Part shown: positions 20,732 through 31,650 of the stretch, in pieces
Layout of the letters: every line of letters begins with the position of its first letter
Position numbering within the stretch: the first letter of the stretch is position 1
Source of the DNA: Nitratireductor kimnyeongensis
GTDB taxonomy: Bacteria > Pseudomonadota > Alphaproteobacteria > Rhizobiales > Rhizobiaceae
Length of the DNA stretch: 64,000 nt
Reading direction: 5' to 3'
Assembly: GCF_019891395.1 (NCBI RefSeq)
Contig: NZ_CP078143.1
Coordinates: 1,030,001 to 1,094,000, forward strand
Notes under the pieces: generated by a model
What the model was told of the DNA's origin: nothing
Seen by the model: the letters and a program-made list of their open reading frames with translations, nothing else
Database searches by the model: none
Made by a program: the position numbers and the translations under genes

Positions 20732-23461
20732 ATGGTCAGTCTCGGCGGTCTCGCCCGCAAGGTTTTCGGCTCCTCCAACGATCGTCGCGTCAAGGGTTTC
20801 CGCCCGCGCGTCGCCGCAATCAACGCGCTTGAAGACGAAATGAAGGCGCTGTCCGACGAGGCATTGCGCGGCAAAACCGAGGAGTTTCGGAAGGAACTCG
20901 CCGAGGGGAAGTCACTCGATGACATTCTGGTGCCAGCTTTCGCCGTGGCCCGCGAAGCCTCACGGCGCGCTTTGGGCATGCGCCCCTTCGACGTGCAGCT
21001 CATCGGCGGCATGGTGCTTCATGACGGTTGCATCGCCGAGATGAAAACCGGTGAAGGCAAGACGCTTGTCGCCACCCTTCCTGTCTACCTCAATGCCCTT
21101 TCGGGCAAGGGCGTGCATGTCGTCACGGTCAATGACTATCTGGCCACGCGCGATTCCGAGTGGATGGCGCGGCTCTATGGCTTTCTCGGCCTGACCACAG
21201 GCGTGATCGTTCACGGCATGTCGGACGAGGAGCGCCGCGCGGCCTATGCGTGTGACGTGACCTACGGCACCAACAACGAACTCGGCTTCGACTACCTTCG
21301 CGACAACATGAAATATGAACGCGATCAAATGGTGCAGCGCGGCCATTCGTTTGCGATTGTCGACGAGGTGGATTCGATCCTGATCGATGAGGCGCGCACG
21401 CCGCTCATCATTTCCGGCCCCCTGGACGACCGGTCCGAACTCTACAACAAGATCGACACCTTCATTCCGCACCTCATCGAAGAGGATTACGAGGTCGACG
21501 AGAAGCAGCGCACCGCTACCTTCACCGAAGACGGCACGGAGAAGATGGAGACCATGCTGCGCGAAGCGGGTCTCTTCAAGGGTGATTCGCTCTACGACAT
21601 CGAGAATGTCGCCATCGTTCACCACCTCAACAATGCGCTGAAGGCTCACAAGCTCTTCCAGCGCGACAAGGACTACATCGTCCGCAATGGCGAAATCGTC
21701 ATCATCGATGAATTTACCGGCCGTATGATGCCAGGCCGCCGCTTTTCCGAAGGTCTTCACCAGTCTCTCGAAGCGAAAGAGAAGGTGGCAATCCAGCCGG
21801 AAAACCAAACGCTCGCTTCTATCACCTTCCAGAATTATTTCCGCATGTATGACAAGCTGGCCGGCATGACCGGCACAGCATCGACGGAAGCGGAAGAGTT
21901 CGGCAACATCTATGGTCTCGAGGTGATCGAGATCCCCACAAACCTGCCGATCCAGCGTCTTGATGAGGACGATGAGGTCTATCGGACCGTCGACGAGAAA
22001 TTCAAGGCGATCGTCCGGGAGATCAAGGAAGCCAGCGCCAAGGGGCAGCCAATCCTCGTCGGCACCACCTCGATTGAAAAGTCCGAGTTCCTTGCCGAGC
22101 GCCTTCGTCAGGAAGGCATCAAGGATTTCGAGGTTCTGAACGCCCGCCATCACGAGCGCGAGGCGTTTATCGTCGCGCAGGCCGGTAAGCCCGGCGCCAT
22201 CACCATCGCCACCAATATGGCCGGGCGTGGCACGGACATTCAGCTCGGCGGCAACCCGGAGATGCGGATTGCCGAGGAGCTCGGCGAGATGGAACCGGGC
22301 TCCGAACGCGACGCGAAAGAGCAGGCCATCCGCGAAGATGTGAAACGACTGAAGGAAGAGGCGCTTGCCGCCGGCGGCCTCTACGTTCTGGCGACAGAGC
22401 GCCACGAAAGCCGCCGCATCGACAACCAGTTGCGCGGACGCTCCGGGCGTCAGGGCGATCCCGGCCGATCGAAATTCTTCCTGTCGCTTCAGGACGATCT
22501 GATGCGTATTTTCGGCTCCGACCGGATGGACGGGATGCTGCAGAAGCTCGGTCTCAAGGAAGACGAAGCCATCGTCCACCCCTGGATCAACAAAGCTCTT
22601 GAAAAGGCTCAGAAAAAGGTCGAGGCGCGCAACTTCGACATTCGCAAGAACCTGCTCAAGTTCGACGACGTGATGAACGACCAGCGCAAGGTGGTCTTCG
22701 AGCAGCGTCTCGAACTCATGGATGGAGAAAACCTATCCGAGACGGTTGCCGAAATGCGTCAGGACACGATTGATGACCTCGTCGCGCGGCACATCCCCGA
22801 AAAGGCTTATGCCGAGCAGTGGGAAACGAAAGAACTGCGCGAAGCGGTGAAAGCATCACTCAATCTTGATCTTCCCATCGACGAATGGGCTCAGGAAGAG
22901 GGCATTGCCGAGGACGATATCCGCGAGCGCATCAGCGAGGCAACAGAAGCCGCGGCCAAGGACCGGGCCGAACGTTTTGGCCCCGACATCATGACCTATG
23001 TCGAAAAATCCATTCTTCTGCAGACCCTCGACAGCCTGTGGCGCGAGCATCTGGTTAATCTCGACCACCTTCGCTCGGTCATCGGCTTCCGCGGTTATGC
23101 GCAGCGCGACCCCCTGAACGAATACAAATCCGAAGCCTTTGAACTCTTTCAATCGATGCTGAGCAATCTGCGCCAAGTTGTCACCTCGCAGCTCATGCGG
23201 GTGGAACTGGTGCGAGAGGCCGCCGAGGCGCCGCCGCCCGAGACACTCGACATGCAGGCGCACCACATCGATGGCTCCACCGGCGAAGACGAGTTCGCCG
23301 CGGAGGACACGATGACACTGGCGCACACGGAAGCCAGGGTGGTGCCAGCCGAAGAGCGTGACCCGAACGATCCCGCGACCTGGGGTAAAGTGGGAAGAAA
23401 TGAGCCCTGCCCATGCGGTTCGGGCAAGAAGTACAAGCATTGCCATGGCGCGTTCGCGTAG
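20732..23461 (+). CDS. secA: Preprotein translocase ATPase SecA
   Basis: Motor of the Sec export pathway; it pushes unfolded preproteins through SecYEG using ATP. Walker A is MKTGEGKTL, the DEAD-like Walker B is [16 protein letters not shown], and the C-terminus ends with the zinc-binding [15 protein letters not shown] that contacts SecB and the ribosome. 909 aa, full length. An AAGGA site lies upstream of the ATG. It is followed by an intrinsic terminator, so it is probably monocistronic. Confidence 0.98.
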   Translation: MVSLGGLARKVFGSSNDRRVKGFRPRVAAINALEDEMKALSDEALRGKTEEFRKELAEGKSLDDILVPAFAVAREASRRALGMRPFDVQLIGGMVLHDGCIAEMKTGEGKTLVATLPVYLNALSGKGVHVVTVNDYLATRDSEWMARLYGFLGLTTGVIVHGMSDEERRAAYACDVTYGTNNELGFDYLRDNMKYERDQMVQRGHSFAIVDEVDSILIDEARTPLIISGPLDDRSELYNKIDTFIPHLIEEDYEVDEKQRTATFTEDGTEKMETMLREAGLFKGDSLYDIENVAIVHHLNNALKAHKLFQRDKDYIVRNGEIVIIDEFTGRMMPGRRFSEGLHQSLEAKEKVAIQPENQTLASITFQNYFRMYDKLAGMTGTASTEAEEFGNIYGLEVIEIPTNLPIQRLDEDDEVYRTVDEKFKAIVREIKEASAKGQPILVGTTSIEKSEFLAERLRQEGIKDFEVLNARHHEREAFIVAQAGKPGAITIATNMAGRGTDIQLGGNPEMRIAEELGEMEPGSERDAKEQAIREDVKRLKEEALAAGGLYVLATERHESRRIDNQLRGRSGRQGDPGRSKFFLSLQDDLMRIFGSDRMDGMLQKLGLKEDEAIVHPWINKALEKAQKKVEARNFDIRKNLLKFDDVMNDQRKVVFEQRLELMDGENLSETVAEMRQDTIDDLVARHIPEKAYAEQWETKELREAVKASLNLDLPIDEWAQEEGIAEDDIRERISEATEAAAKDRAERFGPDIMTYVEKSILLQTLDSLWREHLVNLDHLRSVIGFRGYAQRDPLNEYKSEAFELFQSMLSNLRQVVTSQLMRVELVREAAEAPPPETLDMQAHHIDGSTGEDEFAAEDTMTLAHTEARVVPAEERDPNDPATWGKVGRNEPCPCGSGKKYKHCHGAFA

Positions 23462-23484
23462 GCAGTCCGCCTTCGACCCTTTTG

Positions 23485-23511
23485 AAAAGCCGGGCTCAGC
23501 TCGGCTTTTTT
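23485..23511 (+). terminator. Rho-independent terminator after secA
   Basis: AAAAGCCG (23485-23492) pairs with CGGCTTTT (23502-23509), with a loop that can pair further, followed by T residues. It is 23 bp past the secA stop codon and in the correct orientation. Confidence 0.85.
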
Positions 23512-23609
23512 GTGCCTTGGATTCCTGCCACTCTCGCCCGGCCAAGCCCTTTCAGGATTCTTAAGCAGTTTGCACTAAAGCGTAGGGCACGTGTCTTGAG
23601 AGGAGTGGG

Positions 23610-25025
23610 GTGGTGCGTTTTTCAGCCACGGGAACCGGTGATCGCTTGCTGCCAACGCAGCTTGCCGAGCGCGCGCGCCCATGGCTCACCAGGGTCGACA
23701 GCCTGATCAGTGCCCGCGACGCACGCGGGGAGGCAGGCCGCAACGCGCTCATCGCCTTTGCCATCCGCATCGTCAACGCCGTGATCGCTTTTTTCAGCCA
23801 GGTTTTCCTGGCGCGCTGGATGGGCAGCTTCGAGTATGGAATTTATGTGCTCGTCTGGGTGACGATGATCATTCTGGGAAATATTTCCTGCCTCGGGTTT
23901 CACACGGCAATCATCCGCTTCATCCCGGAATACCGGTTGAAAGGTGCATTTGGGGAGCTGCGCGGCGTCAATATTGCCGGACGGCTGTTCGTGCTGGGCA
24001 CATCCACGCTGTTCATGCTCGCCGGTCTGCTTGGCCTGTATGTCCTCGAGCCGGTGATCGAATCCTACTACATCGTGCCGTTCTATCTCGGCCTCATCTG
24101 CCTCCCGATGCTGGCTCTCAGCGACCTTCTGCAGGGCGTTTCCCGTGCCAACGCCTGGGTTATCTGGGCCTTGCTTCCAGCCTATTTCATCCGTCCGCTG
24201 CTCATTCTTCTGTTCATGGCCATCGCTGTCTTGAGCGGCTATGCGCCCGATGCCAAAACAGCGATCGTCACCGCGATCATCGCCACCTATGTGACAACGC
24301 TCGTACAGTTCGTAAGCATCACCACCCGCGTCGACCGGAACATGCCGGCTGGCAAACCACGCTACGCGATGAAGCACTGGGTGGGCGTCTCACTGCCGAT
24401 CTTTCTGGTTGAGAGTTTCTATTTTCTGCTCACCAACGCTGATGTGCTCATGGTCGGGCGGTATATGGCGCCGAGCGATGTGGCCGTCTATTTCGCCACC
24501 GTTAAGACACTGGCACTGGTTCATTTCGTCTATTTCGCAGTGAAGGCAAGCGTGGCCCAGCGCTACTCGGCCTATATGCACGGGGGCGATCGCTCCGGAT
24601 TGGCAACATTCGCGGCCGAGACGGTCAACTGGACATTCTGGCCATCTCTCGCCATGGGCGTTATCGTTCTCATTATCGGCAAACCCATGCTAATGCTGTT
24701 CGGCAGCGGCTTCTCTGACGGCTACCCACTCCTGTTTCTGCTCGTTTCCTGCGTGGTTGCGCGTGCTGCGGTCGGCCCTGCCGAAAGTCTGCTGACCATG
24801 AGCGGCCACCAAAAGATATGTGCCGCCATATATGCCGCCACGCTTGGGATCAATGTCGGCTTGAACATAATCCTGATACCCATTTACGGGCTGTGGGGCG
24901 CGGCGATCGCCACGGGCATCGCCATTCTGTTCGAGGCGGCATCGCTCTCCTTCACAGCCTGGCGGAAACTCGGGATCCGCATGTTGGTGTTCCTTCCAAG
25001 AAGCCGCAAGGAGCGAAACTCGTGA
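23610..25025 (+). CDS. Polysaccharide flippase-like membrane protein (MOP superfamily)
   Basis: 471-aa polytopic membrane protein with about 12-14 predicted helices, beginning with GRNALIAFAIRIVNAVIAFFSQVFLARWMG, split here to GRNALIAFAIR then the first helix; this N-terminus is typical of Wzx/RfbX and MATE-like lipid-linked sugar flippases. The GTG start at 23610 follows AGGAG by a few bases. Its stop overlaps the GTG start of the next gene (GTGA), so the pair is translationally coupled. It would move an undecaprenyl- or lipid-linked glycan across the inner membrane, but no glycosyltransferase or polymerase is nearby, so the substrate is unknown. Confidence 0.85.
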   Translation: MVRFSATGTGDRLLPTQLAERARPWLTRVDSLISARDARGEAGRNALIAFAIRIVNAVIAFFSQVFLARWMGSFEYGIYVLVWVTMIILGNISCLGFHTAIIRFIPEYRLKGAFGELRGVNIAGRLFVLGTSTLFMLAGLLGLYVLEPVIESYYIVPFYLGLICLPMLALSDLLQGVSRANAWVIWALLPAYFIRPLLILLFMAIAVLSGYAPDAKTAIVTAIIATYVTTLVQFVSITTRVDRNMPAGKPRYAMKHWVGVSLPIFLVESFYFLLTNADVLMVGRYMAPSDVAVYFATVKTLALVHFVYFAVKASVAQRYSAYMHGGDRSGLATFAAETVNWTFWPSLAMGVIVLIIGKPMLMLFGSGFSDGYPLLFLLVSCVVARAAVGPAESLLTMSGHQKICAAIYAATLGINVGLNIILIPIYGLWGAAIATGIAILFEAASLSFTAWRKLGIRMLVFLPRSRKERNS

Positions 25026-26287
25026 GCATCCCCCCTCTCCTCGAAGAGACAAGCGGTAACGGAGCCGGGCCTTCTGGGGACGAGACCCACGACGCAACGC
25101 TCGTTCCCGACACGGAACGCCTTGCATCCCTTGCCACGGCATCCGACGAACGCAAACTGGCTATCTATCCGGCATCGGCCGGTTTCGAGTTGGTCGATGA
25201 GCTGGATTATCTGGCAGCTCGATCGATCGAGACAAACATCTTTTTCAACCCCCGTTTTCTGGCGCCGGCCATGCCCCGCCTAGAAGACCGTGAGGTGCGG
25301 CTTGCCGTCATCCGCGACGGCACGGAAGAGCGCAATCGCCTACGCCTCCTAGTACCCTTCACGGTCGAACGCCCCTTGATGCCCTTCAGCGTGCCCGTGT
25401 TGCGAACCTGGGCCAATCCTTTCGGCCCGCTCGGGACCCCGCTGGTCGATTATGATGACCCGGCCGGCGTGATCGAAGACTTCTTCGCCATGCTCGCCCG
25501 ACCACATCTTGATCTCCCAAAGGTTTTTGTCCTGCCGGATGTCGGTCTCGACGGAGCTTTTGCCGCGATCCTGCGCACAGTCGTGGATGCGCGCAATCTG
25601 CCCTTCCAGATCACCAATCGCATCGAGCGTCCCACGCTCGAAAGTCCACTGGATGGCGACACATATCTGCGCGATTCCCTACGGTCGCATCACTATCGCG
25701 AGTTTCGACGTCTGAAGCGCCGCCTCGCTGAACTGGGCAATCTCGAATACAAAATCGCCCGCCACCCGGACGAGGTGCGGCACGGTGTGGAGGCGTTTCT
25801 CACACTGGAAGCAGCGGGCTGGAAAGGGCGCGAACGCACCGCAATGGCGATCGACCGTTACCGGGCAGCCTTTGCGCGAGAGGCTGTTCACCGGTTGTGC
25901 GAGCGTGACATGTGCCGCATACACATGCTCACCCTCGACGAAAACGTCATCGCTTGCCTGATCGTCTTCATCGAGAACGGAACGGCCTATACCTGGAAAA
26001 CGGCCTATGACGAAAGTCTCTCCACCTATTCGCCGGGCACGCTTCTGATGATCGAGGTGACAAAGACGCATCTGGACGACCCGAACATCATCATGACCGA
26101 TTCCTGTGCGGTGCCTGACCACCCCGTGATGAGCCGGCTGTGGAGCGAGCGCAGACCATTGGGAACCATGGTCGTCGGCTTGACCCCCGATGCGGATCGC
26201 CATGTGCGCAAGGCCGCGGCCCAGCTTGGTCTTGCACGACGGATGCGCAACCGCCTTCGCATCTTGCGAAACCGCCTGCGCGGTTGA
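25022..26287 (+). CDS. GNAT family acetyltransferase, CelD/FemAB-like
   Basis: 421-aa protein with the Acetyltransf_6 (BioF2-like) domain in its C-terminal half, seen in REFRRLKRRLAELGNLEY and LTLEAAGWKGRERTAM, a pattern shared with CelD/FemAB proteins that modify cell-surface polysaccharides or peptidoglycan. The GTG at 25022 overlaps the flippase stop and has AAGGAG eight bases upstream; the open frame extends further 5' but without a site or similarity. Coupling to a flippase suggests acylation of an exported glycan (inference). The acceptor is not known. Confidence 0.82.
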   Translation: MSIPPLLEETSGNGAGPSGDETHDATLVPDTERLASLATASDERKLAIYPASAGFELVDELDYLAARSIETNIFFNPRFLAPAMPRLEDREVRLAVIRDGTEERNRLRLLVPFTVERPLMPFSVPVLRTWANPFGPLGTPLVDYDDPAGVIEDFFAMLARPHLDLPKVFVLPDVGLDGAFAAILRTVVDARNLPFQITNRIERPTLESPLDGDTYLRDSLRSHHYREFRRLKRRLAELGNLEYKIARHPDEVRHGVEAFLTLEAAGWKGRERTAMAIDRYRAAFAREAVHRLCERDMCRIHMLTLDENVIACLIVFIENGTAYTWKTAYDESLSTYSPGTLLMIEVTKTHLDDPNIIMTDSCAVPDHPVMSRLWSERRPLGTMVVGLTPDADRHVRKAAAQLGLARRMRNRLRILRNRLRG

Positions 26288-26374
26288 ACATCGCACCGGG
26301 AACCATCATGGTGCCTCACCCGTTCGCCTGACAGGCTCAAGCCTGATATATTGGCGCGACACAGGAGGCTGGCC

Positions 26375-28660
26375 ATGCGTTCCAATTCCTTTCGCCGAAA
26401 TCGTATCTCCAGGCCCATCTTCAACTGGGCACGCAAGATCATGCCACCGATTTCCGAGACGGAGCGGGAAGCGATCGATGCGGGAACGGTGTGGTGGGAC
26501 GGCGAACTTTTCACCGGAAACCCGGACTGGGAGCAGCTTCTGGCCATGCCGCCCGCGCGCCTTTCCCAGGAAGAGCAGGCATTCATGGACGGTTCCGTGC
26601 GTGAGCTCTGCTCGATGGTCGAGGACTGGACGCTCAACTGGCGCGATCGCGATCTCTCCCCCGCCGTCTGGGATTTCATGCGCAAGAACAAATTTTTCGG
26701 GATGATCATTCCGAAAGAGTTCGGCGGCCTCGGTTTCTCCAACACGGCCCATTCAGAGGTGGTGCGAACCCTCTCCTCGGCTAGCATCGTGGCGGGCGTC
26801 ACGGTGATGGTGCCCAATTCGCTCGGCCCAGGCGAGTTGCTCATGCATTTCGGCACCGACGAGCAGCGCAAACATTGGTTGCCGCGGCTCGCGGACGGAC
26901 GCGAAATTCCCTGCTTCGGCCTTACCTCGCCCCATGCCGGATCCGACGCCGCAGCCATGACAGACACCGGTGTGGTCGAATACGGCGCATGGAAGGGCAA
27001 GAAGGTCCTCGGTCTGCGCCTCAACTTTCACAAGCGCTACATCACGCTTGGGCCCGTTGCCAGCGTGATGGGCCTTGCCTTCAAGATGCAGGATCCGGAG
27101 AACCATCTCGGGCGCGGCGAGGATCTGGGGATCACCGTTGCGCTCCTGCCAACCGACACCAAAGGTGTGCGCCACGGCGACCGGCATATCCCGCAATTCA
27201 CCTTTTTCCAGAACGGTCCGCTCTACGGCGAGGATGTCTTCGTTCCGCTCGACCATATATTGGGTGGCGAAGAGCAGATTGGCCAGGGCTGGACGATGCT
27301 TATGACGGCGCTCGCGGCAGGTCGCAGCATCTCTCTGCCATCGCAAGCGGCGGCCTCTGCGGCCATGTGCGCCCGTGCCACCGGCGCCTATGCGCGCGTG
27401 CGCACACAGTTCAACGTGCCAATCGGTTTTTTTGAAGGCATTCAAGAGCCGCTGGCCGAACTCTGCGGCAACGCCTATCTCATCGATGCCGCGCGCCGTA
27501 CCACACTTGCTGCATTGGATGAGGGCCACAAGCCTTCGGTCATCTCCGCCATCATGAAATATCACGCCACAGAGCGAATGCGCCGGTCCGTCGAGCACGC
27601 GATGGATATTCACGGCGGCAAGGCGATCATAGATGGTCCGAACAACTATATGGGCGCGGCCTATCGCGCGGTGCCGGTCGGCATTACCGTTGAGGGCGCG
27701 AACATTCTGACCCGTAATCTGATGATTTTCGGTCAGGGTGCGATTCGCTCGCACCCTTACATGCTGGAAGAATTGCTGGCGCTTTCCAACGAGGATCGGG
27801 AAGAAGGTCTCGACCGTTTCGACGACACTTTCTGGAAGCATGTCGGCCATGCGTTCAAGACGGCCGGGCGCAGCTTCCTGCGCGGCTGGACAGGCGGATT
27901 CCTCGGGCCTGCTCCGAAAGGAGCGGCAATGGCTCGCCAATGGAAGAAGCTGTCGCGTTATTCCGCAGCCTTCGCACTCCTGTCCGATTTCGCCTTGCTC
28001 ACGCTTGGCGGATCGCTCAAACGCCGGGAGATGATTTCAGCCCGTCTGGGAGACATACTTGCAGAACTCTATCTGCTGGGTGCCGTTCTGAAACGCTACG
28101 AAACCGAAGGGCGCTTTGCAGAAGACAAACCCATTGTCGATTATCTGATGCAGGCGGGCGAGGCGCGGATGGGCATTGCATTCCGCGGCGTCCTCGACAA
28201 TTTGCCATCGCGGCCCGCCGCTTGGCTGGTGCGTTTGATCGCTTTCCCGTGGGGCGTGCCCAACCCGGTTCCTTCGGATCGTCTCATCACCAAGCTTGCC
28301 GACATCCTTCTGAAACCCTCTGAGCAGCGGGACAGGCTGACGCCCGACCTCTATCTCGGACAGGGGCACGATGCGCATCCGCTCAAGGATCTGGAACGCG
28401 CGTTCCGGCTCGTCGTCGATGCGGCCCCCATCGAGAAGAAGATGCGCGCCAGGCATATTAGCGACGCTCAGGAGGCTCACGATATGGATCTCATCAGCGA
28501 TGCGGAGTTCACCCAATTGCGGGAAGCTCGAGAGGCTGTCGAGAAGGTTATCGCTGTCGACGCCTTTCCCATGGAAGAGATTTCGGCAACGGCCTCACAG
28601 CACAAGACAAAAAAGCCCGCCGCACGGCGCAAGTCGCCGCAGCGGCAGGCCGCTGAATAG
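26375..28660 (+). CDS. Acyl-CoA dehydrogenase, FadE type
   Basis: FAD enzyme that introduces the first double bond in fatty acyl-CoA, passing electrons to electron transfer flavoprotein. The dehydrogenase domain occupies about residues 60-480 (GMIIPKEFGGLGFSN, CFGLTSPHAGSDAA, MDIHGGKAI) and is followed by the DUF1974-type C-terminal domain typical of FadE. 761 aa, comparable with E. coli FadE (about 814). The ATG at 26375 has AGGAGG upstream; a TTG at 26351 would add eight residues. It faces hbd tail to tail 18 bp away, and etfBA lie 1 kb further, so the functional partners are clustered. Confidence 0.93.
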   Translation: MRSNSFRRNRISRPIFNWARKIMPPISETEREAIDAGTVWWDGELFTGNPDWEQLLAMPPARLSQEEQAFMDGSVRELCSMVEDWTLNWRDRDLSPAVWDFMRKNKFFGMIIPKEFGGLGFSNTAHSEVVRTLSSASIVAGVTVMVPNSLGPGELLMHFGTDEQRKHWLPRLADGREIPCFGLTSPHAGSDAAAMTDTGVVEYGAWKGKKVLGLRLNFHKRYITLGPVASVMGLAFKMQDPENHLGRGEDLGITVALLPTDTKGVRHGDRHIPQFTFFQNGPLYGEDVFVPLDHILGGEEQIGQGWTMLMTALAAGRSISLPSQAAASAAMCARATGAYARVRTQFNVPIGFFEGIQEPLAELCGNAYLIDAARRTTLAALDEGHKPSVISAIMKYHATERMRRSVEHAMDIHGGKAIIDGPNNYMGAAYRAVPVGITVEGANILTRNLMIFGQGAIRSHPYMLEELLALSNEDREEGLDRFDDTFWKHVGHAFKTAGRSFLRGWTGGFLGPAPKGAAMARQWKKLSRYSAAFALLSDFALLTLGGSLKRREMISARLGDILAELYLLGAVLKRYETEGRFAEDKPIVDYLMQAGEARMGIAFRGVLDNLPSRPAAWLVRLIAFPWGVPNPVPSDRLITKLADILLKPSEQRDRLTPDLYLGQGHDAHPLKDLERAFRLVVDAAPIEKKMRARHISDAQEAHDMDLISDAEFTQLREAREAVEKVIAVDAFPMEEISATASQHKTKKPAARRKSPQRQAAE

Positions 28661-28678
28661 AGCTGATGCGAACGCGAA

Positions 28679-29560
28679 TTATCGTGTCGGGACAGGCGTC
28701 TCGCCACGATAATCGTAGAAGCCGCGGCCGGTCTTGCGACCGAGCCAGCCCGCCTCGACATATTTGACCAGCAAAGGGCATGGGCGATATTTGGAATCGG
28801 CCAGCCCCTCATAAAGCACCTGCATGATCGACAGGCACGTATCAAGCCCGATGAAATCGGCGAGCTGCAGCGGTCCCATCGGGTGGTTGGCACCAAGTTT
28901 CATGGCCGTGTCGATGGCTTCCACCGTGCCGACGCCCTCATAAAGCGTGTAGATCGCCTCATTGATCATCGGCAGCAAGATGCGGTTGACTATGAAGGCC
29001 GGAAAATCTTCGGCAACTGTAATGGTCTTTTCGAGGCTCTCGACAAAGCCGCGCGACTTCTCGAACGTATCGTCTTCCGTGGCAATGCCGCGAACGAGTT
29101 CCACCAGCTTCATCACCGGAACGGGGTTCATGAAATGAATGCCGATGAAGCGCTCGGGACGATCGGTCTGTGCGGCGAGACGCGTGATGGAGATCGACGA
29201 GGTGTTGGTGGCGACGATCGCCTCCGGATTGAGGACAGGGCAAAGCTGCGCGAAGATCTTGCGCTTGACCGTCTCATCCTCGGTCGCTGCCTCGATCACC
29301 AGATCCATGTCGGCAAGCGCTTCCATGGTGGTGGCCGGTGCAATGCACGCCAATGCGTCCTGACGAACCTTATCCTCGAGTTTCCCGGACGAAACCTGTC
29401 GCGCCATGTTCCCGGAGATAGTCGCAATCCCTGCCTCGATCCGTTCGGCGGAAAGATCGTAGAGCTTCACATTATAGCCCGCCAGCGCAGCGACATGGGC
29501 AATTCCGCTGCCCATCTGGCCTGCGCCAATCACACCCACTTTTTCAATCTTTCCAGTCAT
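28679..29560 (-). CDS. 3-hydroxybutyryl-CoA dehydrogenase
   Basis: NAD(P)-dependent oxidation of 3-hydroxyacyl-CoA, in fatty-acid or poly-hydroxybutyrate-linked metabolism. The N-terminal Rossmann motif is VIGAGQMGSGIAHV and the family motif FIGIHFMNPVPVMKLVE contains the catalytic His; the C-terminal domain has NRILLPMINEAI. 293 aa, starting at ATG 29560 (MTGKIEKVGV). It lies downstream of etfBA on the same strand but beyond a strong terminator, so it probably has its own promoter in the 200-bp gap. Often named hbd or mmgB/fadB2; the physiological chain length is not evident. Confidence 0.95.
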   Translation of the reverse strand: MTGKIEKVGVIGAGQMGSGIAHVAALAGYNVKLYDLSAERIEAGIATISGNMARQVSSGKLEDKVRQDALACIAPATTMEALADMDLVIEAATEDETVKRKIFAQLCPVLNPEAIVATNTSSISITRLAAQTDRPERFIGIHFMNPVPVMKLVELVRGIATEDDTFEKSRGFVESLEKTITVAEDFPAFIVNRILLPMINEAIYTLYEGVGTVEAIDTAMKLGANHPMGPLQLADFIGLDTCLSIMQVLYEGLADSKYRPCPLLVKYVEAGWLGRKTGRGFYDYRGETPVPTR

Positions 29561-29704
29561 GTCGAAAACCCCGTGAGATGCGGCCTGCATCCTTCGTCAG
29601 TGTTGTTGCGCTGCAAACTAAATGGGAGGCGCAATGGCGTCTACCCCCGCGATCAAAATCCTTGGCAAAGTCCTTTTTCCCTGCATTCACCGTTGACATG
29701 GAGA

Positions 29705-29733
29705 CAAAAAAAGCCCCGCTCGAAAGCGGGGCT
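29705..29733 (-). terminator. Rho-independent terminator of the etfBA operon
   Basis: Perfect 9-bp stem AGCCCCGCT/AGCGGGGCT with a 4-base loop (29712-29733), followed on the minus strand by seven T. It lies 30 bp after the etfA stop codon. Confidence 0.88.
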
Positions 29734-29762
29734 GTTGCCTGAGATTCCGGTGTTCTATAGGC

Positions 29763-30692
29763 TTAAAGCGCCTTTTCGAGCTCCGGCAGCACGTCGAAAA
29801 GGTCTGCGACCAAGCCGTAATCGGCGACCTGGAAGATCGGCGCTTCCTCGTCCTTGTTGATCGCGACGATCACCTTGGAATCTTTCATGCCGGCGAGATG
29901 CTGGATCGCGCCGGAAATGCCGCAGGCAATGTAGAGATCGGGCGCCACGACCTTGCCCGTCTGCCCCACCTGCCAGTCGTTCGGCGCATAGCCCGCATCG
30001 ACCGCCGCGCGCGAGGCACCGACAGCGGCTCCAAGCTTGTCGGCAACAGGCAGGATGACCTCGTTGAACTTCTCTTCCGAGCCCAGCGCACGGCCGCCCG
30101 AAATGATGATCTTGGCTGAGGTCAGCTCCGGCCGATCGCTTTCGGCGATACGGTTTTCGACAAATGCCGAAAGTCCGGCAGCGGACGGTGCCTCCACACT
30201 TTCCACCGCAGCAGAGCCCCCTTCGGCCGCCGCCTGGAAGGACGACGTACGAACAGTGATCACCCGTTTGGCGTCTGTTGCCTCAACAGTTTGGATCGCA
30301 TTGCCGGCATAGATGGGACGTTTGAAGGTCTTGTCATCCACCACTTCTATCACATCAGACACCTGCATGACGTCGAGCAGGGCTGCCACGCGCGGCATGA
30401 CATTCTTGCCCGTGGTGGTCGCGGGCGCGACGAACGCATCATAACCGTCGGCCAGGGAAACCACGAGATCGGCGAGCGGCTCGGCAAGCCTCTCCGCAAG
30501 CGCATCGCTTTCCGCGAGCAGAACCTTGCGCACGCCGCCAAGTTTCGCAGCAGCGTCGGCCGCTGCCTTCGCGCCTTTACCGGCAACCAGCACATCCACA
30601 TCAGAGCCGATCTGGCTCGCTGCTGCGAGCGCCTTGGCGGTCTGATCGGAAAGGGTTTCGTTGTCGTGTTCGGCAACCAGAAGAATAGCCAT
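29763..30692 (-). CDS. etfA: Electron transfer flavoprotein alpha subunit
   Basis: FAD-binding subunit of ETF, which accepts electrons from acyl-CoA and other dehydrogenases and passes them to ETF-ubiquinone oxidoreductase. The C-terminal FAD domain shows [26 protein letters not shown] and [12 protein letters not shown], the ETF alpha signature. 309 aa from ATG 30692 ([11 protein letters not shown]); an open frame upstream to 30767 overlaps etfB and is ignored. etfB ends 19 bp before. FadE and hbd nearby are natural partners. Confidence 0.97.
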   Translation of the reverse strand: MAILLVAEHDNETLSDQTAKALAAASQIGSDVDVLVAGKGAKAAADAAAKLGGVRKVLLAESDALAERLAEPLADLVVSLADGYDAFVAPATTTGKNVMPRVAALLDVMQVSDVIEVVDDKTFKRPIYAGNAIQTVEATDAKRVITVRTSSFQAAAEGGSAAVESVEAPSAAGLSAFVENRIAESDRPELTSAKIIISGGRALGSEEKFNEVILPVADKLGAAVGASRAAVDAGYAPNDWQVGQTGKVVAPDLYIACGISGAIQHLAGMKDSKVIVAINKDEEAPIFQVADYGLVADLFDVLPELEKAL

Positions 30693-30711
30693 CTTTTTTC
30701 TCCCTCTCCGC

Positions 30712-31461
30712 TTAAAGCACGCCGGCTTCGTTTTTGAGCTTGTCGACCAGTTCGGCCACCGAGCCAACCTTGATGCCTGCCTTGCGGCCGGCCGGTTCCT
30801 CGGTCTTGAGCACCTTGAGGCGCGCCTTCACCTCGACGCCGTAATCGCCCGGCTCCCTGGTATCGAGCGGCTTCTTCTTCGCTTTCATGATGTTCGGCAA
30901 AGAAGCATAACGCGGCTCGTTCAGGCGCAGATCAGTCGTCACGATGGCCGGCAGCTTGAGCTCGACCACCTGGAGACCACCATCCACCTCACGCGTCACC
31001 TTGGCCTTGCCGTCCGCAAGCTCCACATCTGACGCGAAGGTGCCCTGGCTCCAGCCAAGCAACGCCGCCAGCATCTGGCCGGTCTGGTTGGAATCGTCAT
31101 CGATGGCCTGCTTGCCCAGAATCACCATCTCTGGCTTTTCTTCCTCGGCCACGCCCTTCAGGATCTTCGCTACGTCAAGAGGCTCCACCGCATCGTCGGT
31201 CTTGACGAGAATGGCGCGGTCAGCGCCCATGGCAAGAGCGGTGCGCAGCGTCTCCTGTGACTTTTCCGGCCCGATCGACACCGCAACGATTTCTTCAACC
31301 TTGCCGGCTTCCTTCATGCGGATCGCTTCTTCAACTGCGATTTCACAGAACGGGTTCATCGCCATTTTGACATTCGTCAACTCGACACCGGAGCCATCCG
31401 CCTTCACGCGGGGCTTCACATTGGCGTCGATGACCCGCTTGACCGGAACAAGGACTTTCAT
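30712..31461 (-). CDS. etfB: Electron transfer flavoprotein beta subunit
   Basis: AMP-binding subunit of the ETF heterodimer. It begins [19 protein letters not shown] and contains [17 protein letters not shown] and the recognition loop region [20 protein letters not shown] that docks onto dehydrogenases. 249 aa. ATG at 31461 is used; a second ATG two codons upstream is possible. First gene of etfBA, with 189 bp upstream before the rhomboid stop codon. Confidence 0.97.
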   Translation of the reverse strand: MKVLVPVKRVIDANVKPRVKADGSGVELTNVKMAMNPFCEIAVEEAIRMKEAGKVEEIVAVSIGPEKSQETLRTALAMGADRAILVKTDDAVEPLDVAKILKGVAEEEKPEMVILGKQAIDDDSNQTGQMLAALLGWSQGTFASDVELADGKAKVTREVDGGLQVVELKLPAIVTTDLRLNEPRYASLPNIMKAKKKPLDTREPGDYGVEVKARLKVLKTEEPAGRKAGIKVGSVAELVDKLKNEAGVL

Positions 31462-31650
31462 GCGCAATCACCTTCCATGGTGGACTTCGGTTCTGATGCT
31501 GGATACCAGCAGATGGACGCGCCGGATGGCTGAATGCCGACATGTACAGGGAAATTCAGAACACTCATCCTCCCCCCTTCATGCGGCATGCCGCCGGAGT
31601 TGGCGGGACCGTAGAGAGGCCTGACGTTCACGTCAATATGCAGAAATGTC

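Noticed and set aside
20960..22579. Minus-strand open frame inside secA
   Set aside because: Antisense shadow of SecA; composition follows reversed SecA codons.
26753..27940. Minus-strand open frame inside the FadE-type gene
   Set aside because: Antisense shadow; no motif or initiation site.
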